Notes under the pieces: model-generated
Told to the model about the DNA's origin: nothing
The model's database searches: none
What the model saw: only the letters and a program-made list of their open reading frames with translations
Position numbers and translations under genes: made by a program
Origin: 20CM-2-55-15 sp964633285
GTDB taxonomy: Bacteria; Acidobacteriota; Terriglobia; 20CM-2-55-15
Assembly (NCBI GenBank): GCA_964633285.1
Contig: CAZWGA010000016.1
Span: forward strand, 29,729-93,728
DNA length: 64,000 nt
Direction: 5' to 3'
Shown here: one piece after another, positions 8,689-16,444 of the stretch
Layout: the number at the start of each line of letters is the position of its first letter
Numbering within the stretch: position 1 is the stretch's first letter

Positions 8689-10716
8689 ATGAAAAAGTTA
8701 ATTACATTGGTTATTTCAGGATCGTTCGCAGCGGCAATGTTGATTGTCATGTCGTCGGCGCCCGGCAGCACGCTCGTGGCACAGGCGCCCCAGGCACCTC
8801 AGGCTGGAACACCGCAGCAAGCGACGCCACAAGCCGGCGACACAGGACAGCCGAACGGCGCCGAAGGCCTTGGTCCTTCACGCGGGGGCGAGCGGCCGGC
8901 TGCACCACCTCCTCCTCCCGCCGTCATGCCGCCTCCCGTGACTCCCATTGTTTCGATGACGGCGCCGGCTCCGGATCCTCGTATCGGATTGAAAGCCGGA
9001 CGATGGGATGCCGCTCAGGCTGCGTGGAACATGCGCATGATCTCGACGACTCCACCCAGCGAGGCGTCGGCCGGCGCGACCCATTCGGATCTCGCTTTCA
9101 GTGGGAAGTACGCGATCCAGGGCAACTACAACGGATTCGAGATCTGGGACATCTCCAATCCGGCGAAGCCGGTGCTCGCGAATGCGTACACATGCCCGGC
9201 ATCGCAGAACGATGTGTCGGTCTACAAGAACCTCCTGTTCATGTCATCCGAGGCAACCAACAGCCGTCAGGATTGCAAGTTCGGCGGCGTGCCGCAACCC
9301 ACGAGTGAGGATCGCGTGCGTGGCATTCGCATCTTCGACATCGCCGACGTTGCGCATCCGAAACTCGTCAGCAGTGTTCAAACATGCCGCGGCTCGCACA
9401 CGCACACGGTGGTCACTCAGCCCGGGGATCCCAACAACGTCTACATTTATGTTTCGGGAACCTCAGCCGTGCGTCCGGGAGACGAACTCAAAGGCTGCCA
9501 GGATGGTGGAATCAACGATCCGAATTCGTCGCGGTTCCGTCTCGAAGTGATCAAAGTGCCGCTTGCAAAACCGACTTCCGCGGCAATCGTCAGCTCGCCG
9601 CGGATCTTCAACAGCCTGCCGGTGCCGCCCAGAAATGAAGAGCGCGCCGCGATCGATGCGGCAGCTCGCGCTGCCCAGGCCGCTCAGCGTCAAGCGGAAG
9701 GCAATCGCGGCCGTGGAAACGGTAACGGCAATAATCGCGGTGGACGCGGAGATGCGCAGGCTAATACGCCGCCTGCTCCGCCAACCGGGCCCAATCAATG
9801 TCATGACATTACCGTGTATCCGGAACTCGGTCTAGCCGGCGGAGCTTGCGCCGGTCTCGGCCTGCTGCTCGACATTCACGATGCCGCTCATCCATTCCGC
9901 ATCGATATGGCCGCCGACTCCAACATGTCCTTCTGGCATTCGGCGACCTTTAATAACGACGGAACAAAGGTCCTCTTCTCCGATGAATGGGGCGGCGGCT
10001 CACAGCCGCGCTGCCGCGCCACCGACAAACCGGAATGGGGCGCCGACGCGCTGTTCACCATCGAAAACAAGAATCTCGTGTTCCACAGCTATTACAAAAT
10101 TCCGGCGGCGCAAACGGAACAGGAGAATTGCGTCGCACATAACGGCTCGCTGATTCCGATTCCGGGCCGGGACATCATGGTGCAGGCGTTCTATCAAGGC
10201 GGGGTCACCGTGTTCGATTGGACGGACGCTTCGCATCCAAAAGAAATCGCGTACTTCGATCGAGGGCCGGTCGATGCGACTCGCCTGGTCGGAGCGGGCT
10301 CATGGTCCGCCTATTGGTACAACGGCGTCATCGTAAGCTCCGAAATCGCGCGCGGCCTGGATATCTACGAACTCATGCCGAGCGGACTCATTTCACAAAA
10401 CGAACTCGATGCCGCCAGGACCGTGCAGTTTACGTTTTACAACACTCAGGATCAGCAGAAGTTCGTGTGGCCCCCAAGTTTCGCGCTCGCGAAAGCATTC
10501 GTCGATCAGCTCGACCGATCGAAGGGCCTTGCCGCCGCAAGGATTCAGTCGACACGCGACGCCCTGGCGGCAGCCGAAAAACTGAATGGACAGTCAAGGC
10601 GAAATGCGCTGACACAACTCACAACCCAGCTGAACGCCGATGTGTCCGCGAGCACGGATCAGGCAAAGCTGAAAATGCTTGTTGCCGCCGTAACCGATCT
10701 CGCGAAAGCGCGCTGA
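8689..10716 (+). CDS. Exported LVIVD-repeat beta-propeller-like protein
   Basis: A 675-residue exported protein. A signal peptide at about 1-28 is followed by a Gln/Ala/Pro-rich and poly-Pro spacer up to about residue 95. Then come LVIVD-type repeats, recognisable as GFEIWDISNPAKPVL, GIRIFDIADVAHPKLV and GVTVFDWTDASHPKEI, which build a beta propeller on the cell surface. An Arg/Gly/Asn-rich low-complexity insert lies near residues 330-355. The C-terminal 90 residues are helical. There is no catalytic motif; proteins of this kind in Acidobacteriota are abundant and uncharacterised. It probably shares a transcript with the DUF305 lipoprotein. Confidence 0.75.
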   Translation: MKKLITLVISGSFAAAMLIVMSSAPGSTLVAQAPQAPQAGTPQQATPQAGDTGQPNGAEGLGPSRGGERPAAPPPPPAVMPPPVTPIVSMTAPAPDPRIGLKAGRWDAAQAAWNMRMISTTPPSEASAGATHSDLAFSGKYAIQGNYNGFEIWDISNPAKPVLANAYTCPASQNDVSVYKNLLFMSSEATNSRQDCKFGGVPQPTSEDRVRGIRIFDIADVAHPKLVSSVQTCRGSHTHTVVTQPGDPNNVYIYVSGTSAVRPGDELKGCQDGGINDPNSSRFRLEVIKVPLAKPTSAAIVSSPRIFNSLPVPPRNEERAAIDAAARAAQAAQRQAEGNRGRGNGNGNNRGGRGDAQANTPPAPPTGPNQCHDITVYPELGLAGGACAGLGLLLDIHDAAHPFRIDMAADSNMSFWHSATFNNDGTKVLFSDEWGGGSQPRCRATDKPEWGADALFTIENKNLVFHSYYKIPAAQTEQENCVAHNGSLIPIPGRDIMVQAFYQGGVTVFDWTDASHPKEIAYFDRGPVDATRLVGAGSWSAYWYNGVIVSSEIARGLDIYELMPSGLISQNELDAARTVQFTFYNTQDQQKFVWPPSFALAKAFVDQLDRSKGLAAARIQSTRDALAAAEKLNGQSRRNALTQLTTQLNADVSASTDQAKLKMLVAAVTDLAKAR

Positions 10717-10718
10717 AT

Positions 10719-10782
10719 GTGTCAGAGGCCTAAATCACCCAAATTATGAATTACCAATTTGGGTGATTTAGGCCTCTGACAC
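10719..10782. repeat. Long perfect inverted repeat (27-bp arms)
   Basis: Arms at 10719-10745 and 10756-10782 are perfectly complementary, beginning GTGTCAGAGGCC, around a 10-bp loop. It fills the gap between two plus-strand genes. No T-run follows, so it is not a classical intrinsic terminator, although a stem this long would stop or protect a transcript. The GTCAGA core is shared with the inverted repeat at 37838-37883, suggesting a REP-like dispersed element. Confidence 0.85.
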
Positions 10783-10789
10783 CGAATTT

Positions 10790-11377
10790 ATGTCGAACAA
10801 GAACAAGCACGATTCTCCTCTGGTCAAGTCTGTTCTTGCCCTGGACACCTATCTGGCTGAGCTCGAGCGAATCGGAACGAAGATCAACTCCACGAACATG
10901 ACTTCCGATATCGACATCGAACACCTCCAGAAACTCATGCATCGTTTTGGCGAATGCGGCCAGGGTGTTTCAAACGAGGTCTCCAACCTTTCCACACATC
11001 TGCAAGACGCCCGAACCCGCGCAGAAGGTGTGGCGCAGGGAGTGGCGGCTCAGGCCGAGCTTTTGAACCAACGGGTCGTAGAGCAAAACGAAAAACTCGA
11101 AAGGCTTCGGACGCTGGGTGAAAAGATCAGTCAACTGAATGCCTCATTGGGCCAGTTTCGACAAGCAGGCGGCCAAGCGTTCACGGCGGCGGATCACGAG
11201 AAACTGACATCCGCTATTCCAGCCCTTGAGTCGCAGTTTGCAACTCTCATTGAAGAACTGCAGGATCTTCGGCAGTCCGCGCGCAATTCACGCATGAAAG
11301 CCCTCGAGAAAAATGCCGACTCTCTTGCCCAGACTCTTCAGGCCGTGCGCAAGCGGCTTCTGGATCTGCGCGAATGA
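10790..11377 (+). CDS. Coiled-coil protein of unknown function
   Basis: A 195-residue, predominantly helical soluble protein with heptad-like patterns from about residue 50 to the end (for example LLNQRVVEQNEKLERLRTLG and LEKNADSLAQTLQAVRKRLL). There is no signal peptide or recognisable catalytic motif. The start is only 8 bp after the long hairpin at 10719-10782, which may affect its expression. The small basic protein at 11403 follows after 25 bp. I do not recognise the family; a scaffolding or chaperone-like role is possible but unsupported. Confidence 0.65.
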   Translation: MSNKNKHDSPLVKSVLALDTYLAELERIGTKINSTNMTSDIDIEHLQKLMHRFGECGQGVSNEVSNLSTHLQDARTRAEGVAQGVAAQAELLNQRVVEQNEKLERLRTLGEKISQLNASLGQFRQAGGQAFTAADHEKLTSAIPALESQFATLIEELQDLRQSARNSRMKALEKNADSLAQTLQAVRKRLLDLRE

Positions 11378-11402
11378 CACGCGAATTGTGTAGAATGACC
11401 GC

Positions 11403-11609
11403 ATGAGCAACAACGACAAATTTCAGGCCGGCGACAAAGTCGTCCATACGAAGAACAAGCGGATCGGGTTTGTAAAACACCGGAGAGGCGAAGGCGTTTA
11501 CATCGTGAGTGTGCAGGGATTCGGTGAACGCGAATGGAAGGAAGCCGAGATGGAAAAATCCGCCGAACGCCGCGGCAAACGCAATCACAACTGGAACAAG
11601 ACCGCTTAA
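11403..11609 (+). CDS. Small basic beta-barrel-like protein
   Basis: A 68-residue cytosolic protein. Residues 7-45 (FQAGDKVVHTKNKRIGFVKH, then VYIVSVQGFGEREW) look like a small SH3/KOW-type beta barrel: a G-D-K-V start, a turn, and alternating hydrophobics. The C-terminus is basic (KSAERRGKRNHNWNKTA), fitting nucleic-acid contact. The identity is tentative. It sits between the coiled-coil protein and an exported protein, with a 6-bp gap to the latter. Confidence 0.6.
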   Translation: MSNNDKFQAGDKVVHTKNKRIGFVKHRRGEGVYIVSVQGFGEREWKEAEMEKSAERRGKRNHNWNKTA

Positions 11610-11615
11610 CGCGTC

Positions 11616-12893
11616 ATGGTCCGCCTTCGATATCTCGGCGCGTTCATTCTGCTCGCTTTCCTCTCGCTTCCCGTACGCGCCCAGGAAGATTACAGCCGAA
11701 ATTTCTTTCACCAACTGGGGCTCATCTTTGGACGTTTCCAGGATGCAGAACTCGATAAGGTTTTTCGCGCCGCCAAACCCATTGCGTGTTCCGAACTCAT
11801 CATTGATAAAGGCGAATGGAGAGAAGTTGCGTTCTTCAATGAAAACCGCAAACTCGGCGATTGGTACATGCGCAGCCTGGACGAGGTCAAAGCGAGTCTT
11901 GGTGTGTACACTTTCAAGGGCATTTGCAGCGGCGAGCACGCCGCGATTCAGCTTGCGACGCGTTTTCCAGTCACCGAAAGTCTCGACGCATACGAGGCCG
12001 GGAGAGTTTCGCTTTCACGGATCGATATCCGGACCAACGCTCCGGTCAGCGCGGTCTACGATCCTCTGAATCAGGCCTACACGTTTGAACTGCCCTATTT
12101 GTTTCTCATCAGCCGGAAAAACGAGGATGTGACCTACAGCCTGTATCCCCCAAAACGAACCGATAAGTATGACCCTGAGGTTGTCAATTTATGGGATTGC
12201 AAATCGGTGGCGGCTTCAGACGTCACGTACCGATTCCTGATTTGCCGAACGCGGCTGGTGACGCACAATGATCCGACAAACAGGCAGAGTGTGCGCCGAT
12301 CTTTTGGAGCGAATGCGTATTCCATTTTGTCCGACGGCAAGGAAGCTTTTTCCGATGTGAAACTGAGTTTCGGACCTGACAACGATCCTGTTCCGGATGC
12401 CACTCGGCCTCCGCCACCCGAAACGCGTACGCCCGCGACCCACGCGCCCGCGACAAGAACATGGCAAATCGCAGATGCCGCAAGCCGTCTCACTGAGATC
12501 GCGGAGAATGAATTCCGGCTTCGTTTCGACGCGCAAATCTGGAATGGAAAAATCGACAAAGGGCAGGCACTCTCAGCCGGATCTCTCTCGGCCGCTGCGG
12601 CAACATCCTCCCAGGGCCGTGATCGCGACTCCTGTGTCTGGAGGCCCGGCGCTGCGAAGCAGGCCGCACTAGTTCTTTCGCAGAGTACGGACGACTCGAG
12701 TCTTTTCTACACGCTGGGTTTCCGCAAGGAAGCTACCGCCGTATCTGCTCTCTTTCAGATTGAGAGTACGAGCGGCACGCCTCCCGGCACGTTGCAGTGT
12801 TACTTCCCGGCCAGCGCGACAATCGCTGAGGTCACGGTCGGTCAGTGGATCGCCATCGTTGGGAAAACCATCGCGATCGAGATCCCCCGCTGA
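11616..12893 (+). CDS. Exported protein of unknown function
   Basis: A 425-residue protein with a signal peptide (MVRLRYLGAFILLAFLSLPV, cleaved after VRAQ). The mature part has no motif I recognise. It has scattered cysteines and a Pro/Thr-rich linker near residues 265-285 (for example PPPPETRTPATHAPATRT) that separates an N-terminal domain of about 240 residues from a C-terminal beta-rich domain of about 140. This linker architecture suggests two extracytoplasmic modules. It converges on the histidine phosphatase gene 9 bp downstream. Confidence 0.65.
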   Translation: MVRLRYLGAFILLAFLSLPVRAQEDYSRNFFHQLGLIFGRFQDAELDKVFRAAKPIACSELIIDKGEWREVAFFNENRKLGDWYMRSLDEVKASLGVYTFKGICSGEHAAIQLATRFPVTESLDAYEAGRVSLSRIDIRTNAPVSAVYDPLNQAYTFELPYLFLISRKNEDVTYSLYPPKRTDKYDPEVVNLWDCKSVAASDVTYRFLICRTRLVTHNDPTNRQSVRRSFGANAYSILSDGKEAFSDVKLSFGPDNDPVPDATRPPPPETRTPATHAPATRTWQIADAASRLTEIAENEFRLRFDAQIWNGKIDKGQALSAGSLSAAAATSSQGRDRDSCVWRPGAAKQAALVLSQSTDDSSLFYTLGFRKEATAVSALFQIESTSGTPPGTLQCYFPASATIAEVTVGQWIAIVGKTIAIEIPR

Positions 12894-12902
12894 CAGCAGC
12901 GT

Positions 12903-13598
12903 TCACAGGTCCTTGAGATTGGCCTGCGTGATGAGTTTCCAGAGGCGAGGTGTTGTTCCCTGTCCGATCTCGATCAAATACAACTCGTCGTTGGCTTGAT
13001 CGAATGATTGCATCTGCTCGGTGCTCAGGCCGAGCAGAACGCTCAGAACCATTCGATTCATATAAGAATGACCGACAATCAAGATCGATCCGGATGCATG
13101 TTGTTTCCGGATCACATCGATCGCAGTTCGCACGCGTTCCCGCAATGCCGTGAGCGATTCTCCTCCGTCGAGTGAATCGTCAGGCAGCCACTGCCGTCTG
13201 GCAAGTTCGGGGCCGGCTACAGGATCACTGGTCAAAAGGCCCTGGAACTTTCCGAAACGCCGTTCGCCCAGACCCGGCAGGCTGGTTAATGGCGTTTGAC
13301 CATGAACGATCTCCGCAGTCTCACGGCTGCGGCTCAGAGTGCTTGAATAGACGGCGTCCAATGGAATCCCCGCAAGTTTTGTTTTGAGCTGTTGCGCCTG
13401 TTCACGACCCGTCGCATTGAGCGGTATGTCCATGCCGCCCTGCGTTCGGCCCTCCAGATTCCAATTGGTCTGGCCGTGACGAGCAAGATAAATACGCAAA
13501 GTGGAGCGCGCCTGAGCCTTCGGCTGCGCCGTTGAAGGCATCAAAACGAACAGGCCGAGGAGAACGATCAATCGAAACCGGTTTCGCGGATCCTTCAC
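12903..13598 (-). CDS. Exported histidine phosphatase family protein
   Basis: A 231-residue protein with a GTG start at 13598 preceded by AAAGGAGGG. A signal-like segment (RFRLIVLLGLFVLMPSTAQ) precedes the phosphoglycerate-mutase/acid-phosphatase fold. The catalytic R-H-G motif is YLARHGQTNWN, at about residues 36-46, with the helper Arg in SSTLSRSRET and the second His in ILIVGHSYMN. This is the broad-specificity phosphatase branch; the export signal points to a periplasmic phosphomonoesterase. Confidence 0.85.
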   Translation of the reverse strand: MKDPRNRFRLIVLLGLFVLMPSTAQPKAQARSTLRIYLARHGQTNWNLEGRTQGGMDIPLNATGREQAQQLKTKLAGIPLDAVYSSTLSRSRETAEIVHGQTPLTSLPGLGERRFGKFQGLLTSDPVAGPELARRQWLPDDSLDGGESLTALRERVRTAIDVIRKQHASGSILIVGHSYMNRMVLSVLLGLSTEQMQSFDQANDELYLIEIGQGTTPRLWKLITQANLKDL

Positions 13599-13688
13599 AC
13601 ATCCCTCCTTTTTGCTTTCCCAATGTCAACTTCCGAGTCAAACTGCAAAACACAAAAACTCCGAACGCCATTTTAGAGAGAAATCACC

Positions 13689-14627
13689 ATGAGTAAATCT
13701 TTAATGAGTGTCCTGCTGATTGGAGGCGTAGCTTGTGCAACGTTGACGGCTCTTTCTCAGAGCCCGGCGCAAAAGCCGTCCTTCGAAGTCGCATCCGTCA
13801 AACGCAACACGGCGCGGCCGTCGAGTCCCGAAGCTCTCACGCTGGGTTGTCATGGCACAGACAGCCACAGTCCCGGCCCCGGTGGAAACGTCCCGCTCGG
13901 ACGCTGTGTGTCACGATACGAGCCGTTGAGACTTGTCCTGGCGCTTGCGTACGACATTCCGCCTTCGGCCATGTATCCGTACGAAGGAAAAGTTCTATCG
14001 GGACCGGACTGGATCAACTCGGAGATTTACGACATCGACGCAAAGGCCGAAGCGCCGACGTCGGAGTCTCAATTGAAGGTAATGCTTCAGGAATTGTTGT
14101 CGGATCGCTTCAAGTTGAAAGTCCATCGGGAAAGCCGTGAAATGCCGGTGTATGCGCTGGTGACTGGAAAGAACGGCGCCAAGCTTCAGCGCGCGCCCGA
14201 GGATCGTGAATGCGGTGATCAGCGTCGGAGCGATCACCGTTATGAGTTAGGCGCAACGAGTCTGGCGGGACAGTGTCACGCGTTCGTGCCCGATCGCGGC
14301 TCGCTGCGAGGCCAGAGCGTGGAGATGAGCGACTTTGCCGAAATGCTTTCCATCTGGGCGGGACGCATCGTAATCGACAAGACAGGCATTAAGGGACTTT
14401 TCGATATCAAGATGCCTCCGATGACATCCGCCAACGCCGGCCCCTCGGTGGAGATCAAAGGCGGCGACCGCGGCGGCCCTCCAGCGCCAGTCCCCGAACG
14501 CGCGCTTCCCGATGCACCACAAAACATTTTCACAGCTCTTGATCAAATCGGTTTGAAGCTCGAAGCGTCCAAAGGACCCGTCGAGGTTTTTGTCATCGAC
14601 AGTATTCAAAAGCCCTCGGAAAACTGA
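13689..14627 (+). CDS. TIGR03435 family exported protein
   Basis: A 312-residue member of TIGR03435, a family expanded in Acidobacteriota with unknown function. A signal peptide (about 1-24) is followed by the diagnostic PSFEVASVKRN, then a conserved middle (GPDWINSEIYDIDAKAEAP, DRFKLKVHRESREMPVYALV) and the typical tail VEVFVIDSIQKPSEN. A second paralogue lies at 61797-62621 with the same terminal residues. The proteins are thought to be periplasmic; no enzymatic residues can be named. Confidence 0.92.
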   Translation: MSKSLMSVLLIGGVACATLTALSQSPAQKPSFEVASVKRNTARPSSPEALTLGCHGTDSHSPGPGGNVPLGRCVSRYEPLRLVLALAYDIPPSAMYPYEGKVLSGPDWINSEIYDIDAKAEAPTSESQLKVMLQELLSDRFKLKVHRESREMPVYALVTGKNGAKLQRAPEDRECGDQRRSDHRYELGATSLAGQCHAFVPDRGSLRGQSVEMSDFAEMLSIWAGRIVIDKTGIKGLFDIKMPPMTSANAGPSVEIKGGDRGGPPAPVPERALPDAPQNIFTALDQIGLKLEASKGPVEVFVIDSIQKPSEN

Positions 14628-14634
14628 AAAGAAA

Positions 14635-14700
14635 AACGCGGGTATGAAACCCGCGACTACATGCTCGTCATTACGTAGTCGCGGGTTTTATACCCGCGTT
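14635..14700. repeat. Inverted repeat of the dispersed GCGGGTATAAAACCCGC element
   Basis: Two 26-bp arms, 14635-14660 and 14675-14700, are complementary except for one base, around a 14-bp loop. Each arm itself contains an inner palindrome, CGCGGGT-AT(G/A)AA-ACCCGCG. A third, single copy of the arm is at 56612-56638. The position between two convergent genes (TIGR03435 protein and cytochrome c) fits a bidirectional terminator, but the presence of copies elsewhere argues for a mobile or REP-like repeat. Confidence 0.85.
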
Positions 14701-14727
14701 CCATTGTGTCTGTGTGATCTTTCGTGT

Positions 14728-15201
14728 TTACTGCGTCTTCGGAATAGCTGCCCCGCGATGGCAAGTGATGCACTGAACCTTGACGACATCCGCAGCGGGT
14801 TTCCCCAGCGAACCACCCAGATTGGTGTTGATGTCGTTCACCATCTTCATCATGACTCGGGCAGTCTTTTTGGTCTGCTTGTCATCGGACGCGGCGTCCA
14901 GCGGCACCTGTCCATTGGCTCCGGGCTGCGCGCCTGCCATCTCAGCGTGACAGTAATTGCACTGCACACCCAGTCCCATCGTGAACTGCTGCATGACCTG
15001 AACGACCTGCTGCCGTGTCCAGTCTTTCGGGAGAACCTGCAGATTCGCCGGCGGCGCACCGCCTCGCCCACCACCAGCACCACCACCGCCACGACCTTGT
15101 TGCCCGCCGCCACCACGTTCCGGCGCTTGAGCCATTAACGGCAGCGACACGGCAATGCAAAGCATTACGATTCCGATCCAGACGAACTTGCGATTAGTCA
15201 T
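14728..15201 (-). CDS. Exported diheme c-type cytochrome
   Basis: A 157-residue exported cytochrome. The ATG at 15201 follows GAGGTG at a good distance. Signal peptide about 1-25, then a Gly/Arg/Gln-rich low-complexity spacer (about 26-50). Two heme-binding motifs are CNYCH (VQCNYCHAEM, about residue 82) and CITCH (VQCITCHRGA, near the C-terminus). The spacing and the MMKMVNDINTNL segment resemble the photosynthetic-reaction-centre cytochrome subunit family (PF02276), which in Acidobacteriota is used outside photosynthesis. It probably passes electrons in the periplasm. Confidence 0.85.
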   Translation of the reverse strand: MTNRKFVWIGIVMLCIAVSLPLMAQAPERGGGGQQGRGGGGAGGGRGGAPPANLQVLPKDWTRQQVVQVMQQFTMGLGVQCNYCHAEMAGAQPGANGQVPLDAASDDKQTKKTARVMMKMVNDINTNLGGSLGKPAADVVKVQCITCHRGAAIPKTQ

Positions 15202-15321
15202 AGGCACCTCGGGCGGAATTTATACTTTAGATACGTGTCACCTGCCAACACCCAACATCCGCTCCAGCGCTATACGCGGCAGCTACACCCAAATAGACAC
15301 CCACAAATATCCAATCTTTAC

Positions 15322-15350
15322 TTCGGGTATTTTCGGGTATTATTTCGGAT
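15322..15350 (+). promoter_or_regulatory. Tandem TTCGGGTATT repeats before the Fic gene
   Basis: TTCGGGTATT occurs twice without a gap (15322-15331 and 15332-15341), followed by a degenerate third unit running into the ATG at 15351. There is no Shine-Dalgarno in this stretch. The repeats sit exactly where a repressor would block transcription or translation of the Fic gene, whose own C-terminus has a winged helix. Autoregulation is therefore a reasonable hypothesis. Confidence 0.45.
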
Positions 15351-16403
15351 ATGCCTCTGCATCCCTTCAAAAACCTGGTTCTGACGCCGGACCTTCTTCG
15401 CGTCGTGGGCGAAATCGACGAGTTCAAAGGAGCGTGGAAGGCCCTGGGCAGTCTCGCGCCGGATCGGCTCGCGACGCTGCGTCGTATTGCGACCGTGGAG
15501 TCGGTCGGAGCTTCAACGAGAATTGAGGGAGCGCGGCTTACGGATAAAGAAGTCGATGCCCTGCTCTCCAATCTGGACCTGGGTTCTTTTCGATCGAGGG
15601 ACGAGCAGGAGGTCGCCGGATACGCCGACGCCACCATGACGGTGTTCGATCACTGGCGTGAAATTCCCTTCACCGAAAATCACATCAAGCAGCTTCATGG
15701 CACGCTCCTGAAGTTTTCGAATCGTGACGAACATCATCGTGGGGGCTACAAAAAAGTTCCCAACAATGTCGAAGCCTTTGATGAACGCGGCCGAAGTGTG
15801 GGAGTCATCTTCGAGACCGCGAAGCCTTCCGATACACCCCGTCTCATGGAAGAGCTCGTCCACTGGACCAAACGCGAACTCGAAGGCGACGCTCATCATC
15901 CCCTGCTCGTGATCGCGGTTTTTATCGTGCGTTTCCTGGCAATCCATCCTTTTCAGGACGGCAATGGCCGGCTTGCGCGCGTGATTACGAACCTTCTCCT
16001 GCTTCGTACGGGTTATTCCTACGTTCCCTACAGTTCGCTCGAACGCGTCGTCGAGGAAAACCGGGAACAGTATTACAGGGCGCTGCGCAGCGCTCAGGGC
16101 ACGCTGGACCGGGACGAATCGCATTTAATGGATTGGATTCGATTCTTCCTGTTCAGTCTTGTCGATCAAAAAAACTCGCTCGAACAGAAAGTGAAACGTG
16201 AACGGTTGATGACTTCCCTTTCCGCACTCGACGAAAGACTGCTGCAACTGACGCGTGAGCACGGCAGGCTGACGTTGACGACAGCCCTGAAGCTGACCAA
16301 AGCCAACCGAAATACTCTGAAACTTCACTTCAAGCAGCTCGTCCGGGCCGGCAATCTGCAACTTCGAGGACGCGGGCGAAGTTCCTGGTACGAACTGGTG
16401 TAA
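15351..16403 (+). CDS. Fic family protein with C-terminal winged helix
   Basis: A 350-residue cytosolic protein expected to AMPylate a target protein. The Fic core has the complete active-site motif HPFQDGNGRLAR at about residues 199-210. Upstream, at about residues 55-62, STRIEGARLT matches the auto-inhibitory (S/T)xxxE(G/N) helix, so it belongs to the N-terminally self-inhibited class. The C-terminal 70 residues (LTLTTALKLTKANRNTLKLH, then a wing RGRGRSSWYELV) form a winged helix-turn-helix, the architecture of stand-alone Fic/DUF4172-like proteins rather than toxin-antitoxin pairs. No antitoxin partner gene is adjacent. Tandem repeats directly upstream may be its operator. Confidence 0.9.
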   Translation: MPLHPFKNLVLTPDLLRVVGEIDEFKGAWKALGSLAPDRLATLRRIATVESVGASTRIEGARLTDKEVDALLSNLDLGSFRSRDEQEVAGYADATMTVFDHWREIPFTENHIKQLHGTLLKFSNRDEHHRGGYKKVPNNVEAFDERGRSVGVIFETAKPSDTPRLMEELVHWTKRELEGDAHHPLLVIAVFIVRFLAIHPFQDGNGRLARVITNLLLLRTGYSYVPYSSLERVVEENREQYYRALRSAQGTLDRDESHLMDWIRFFLFSLVDQKNSLEQKVKRERLMTSLSALDERLLQLTREHGRLTLTTALKLTKANRNTLKLHFKQLVRAGNLQLRGRGRSSWYELV

Positions 16404-16444
16404 GACAGCCGTTCGGCGAACGGGTGCGGTAGACTTAACGCCCC

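Noticed and set aside
10719..10782. Intrinsic terminator
   Set aside because: The stem is long and perfect but no T-run follows on either strand and the next gene starts 8 bp away, so I report it as a repeat.
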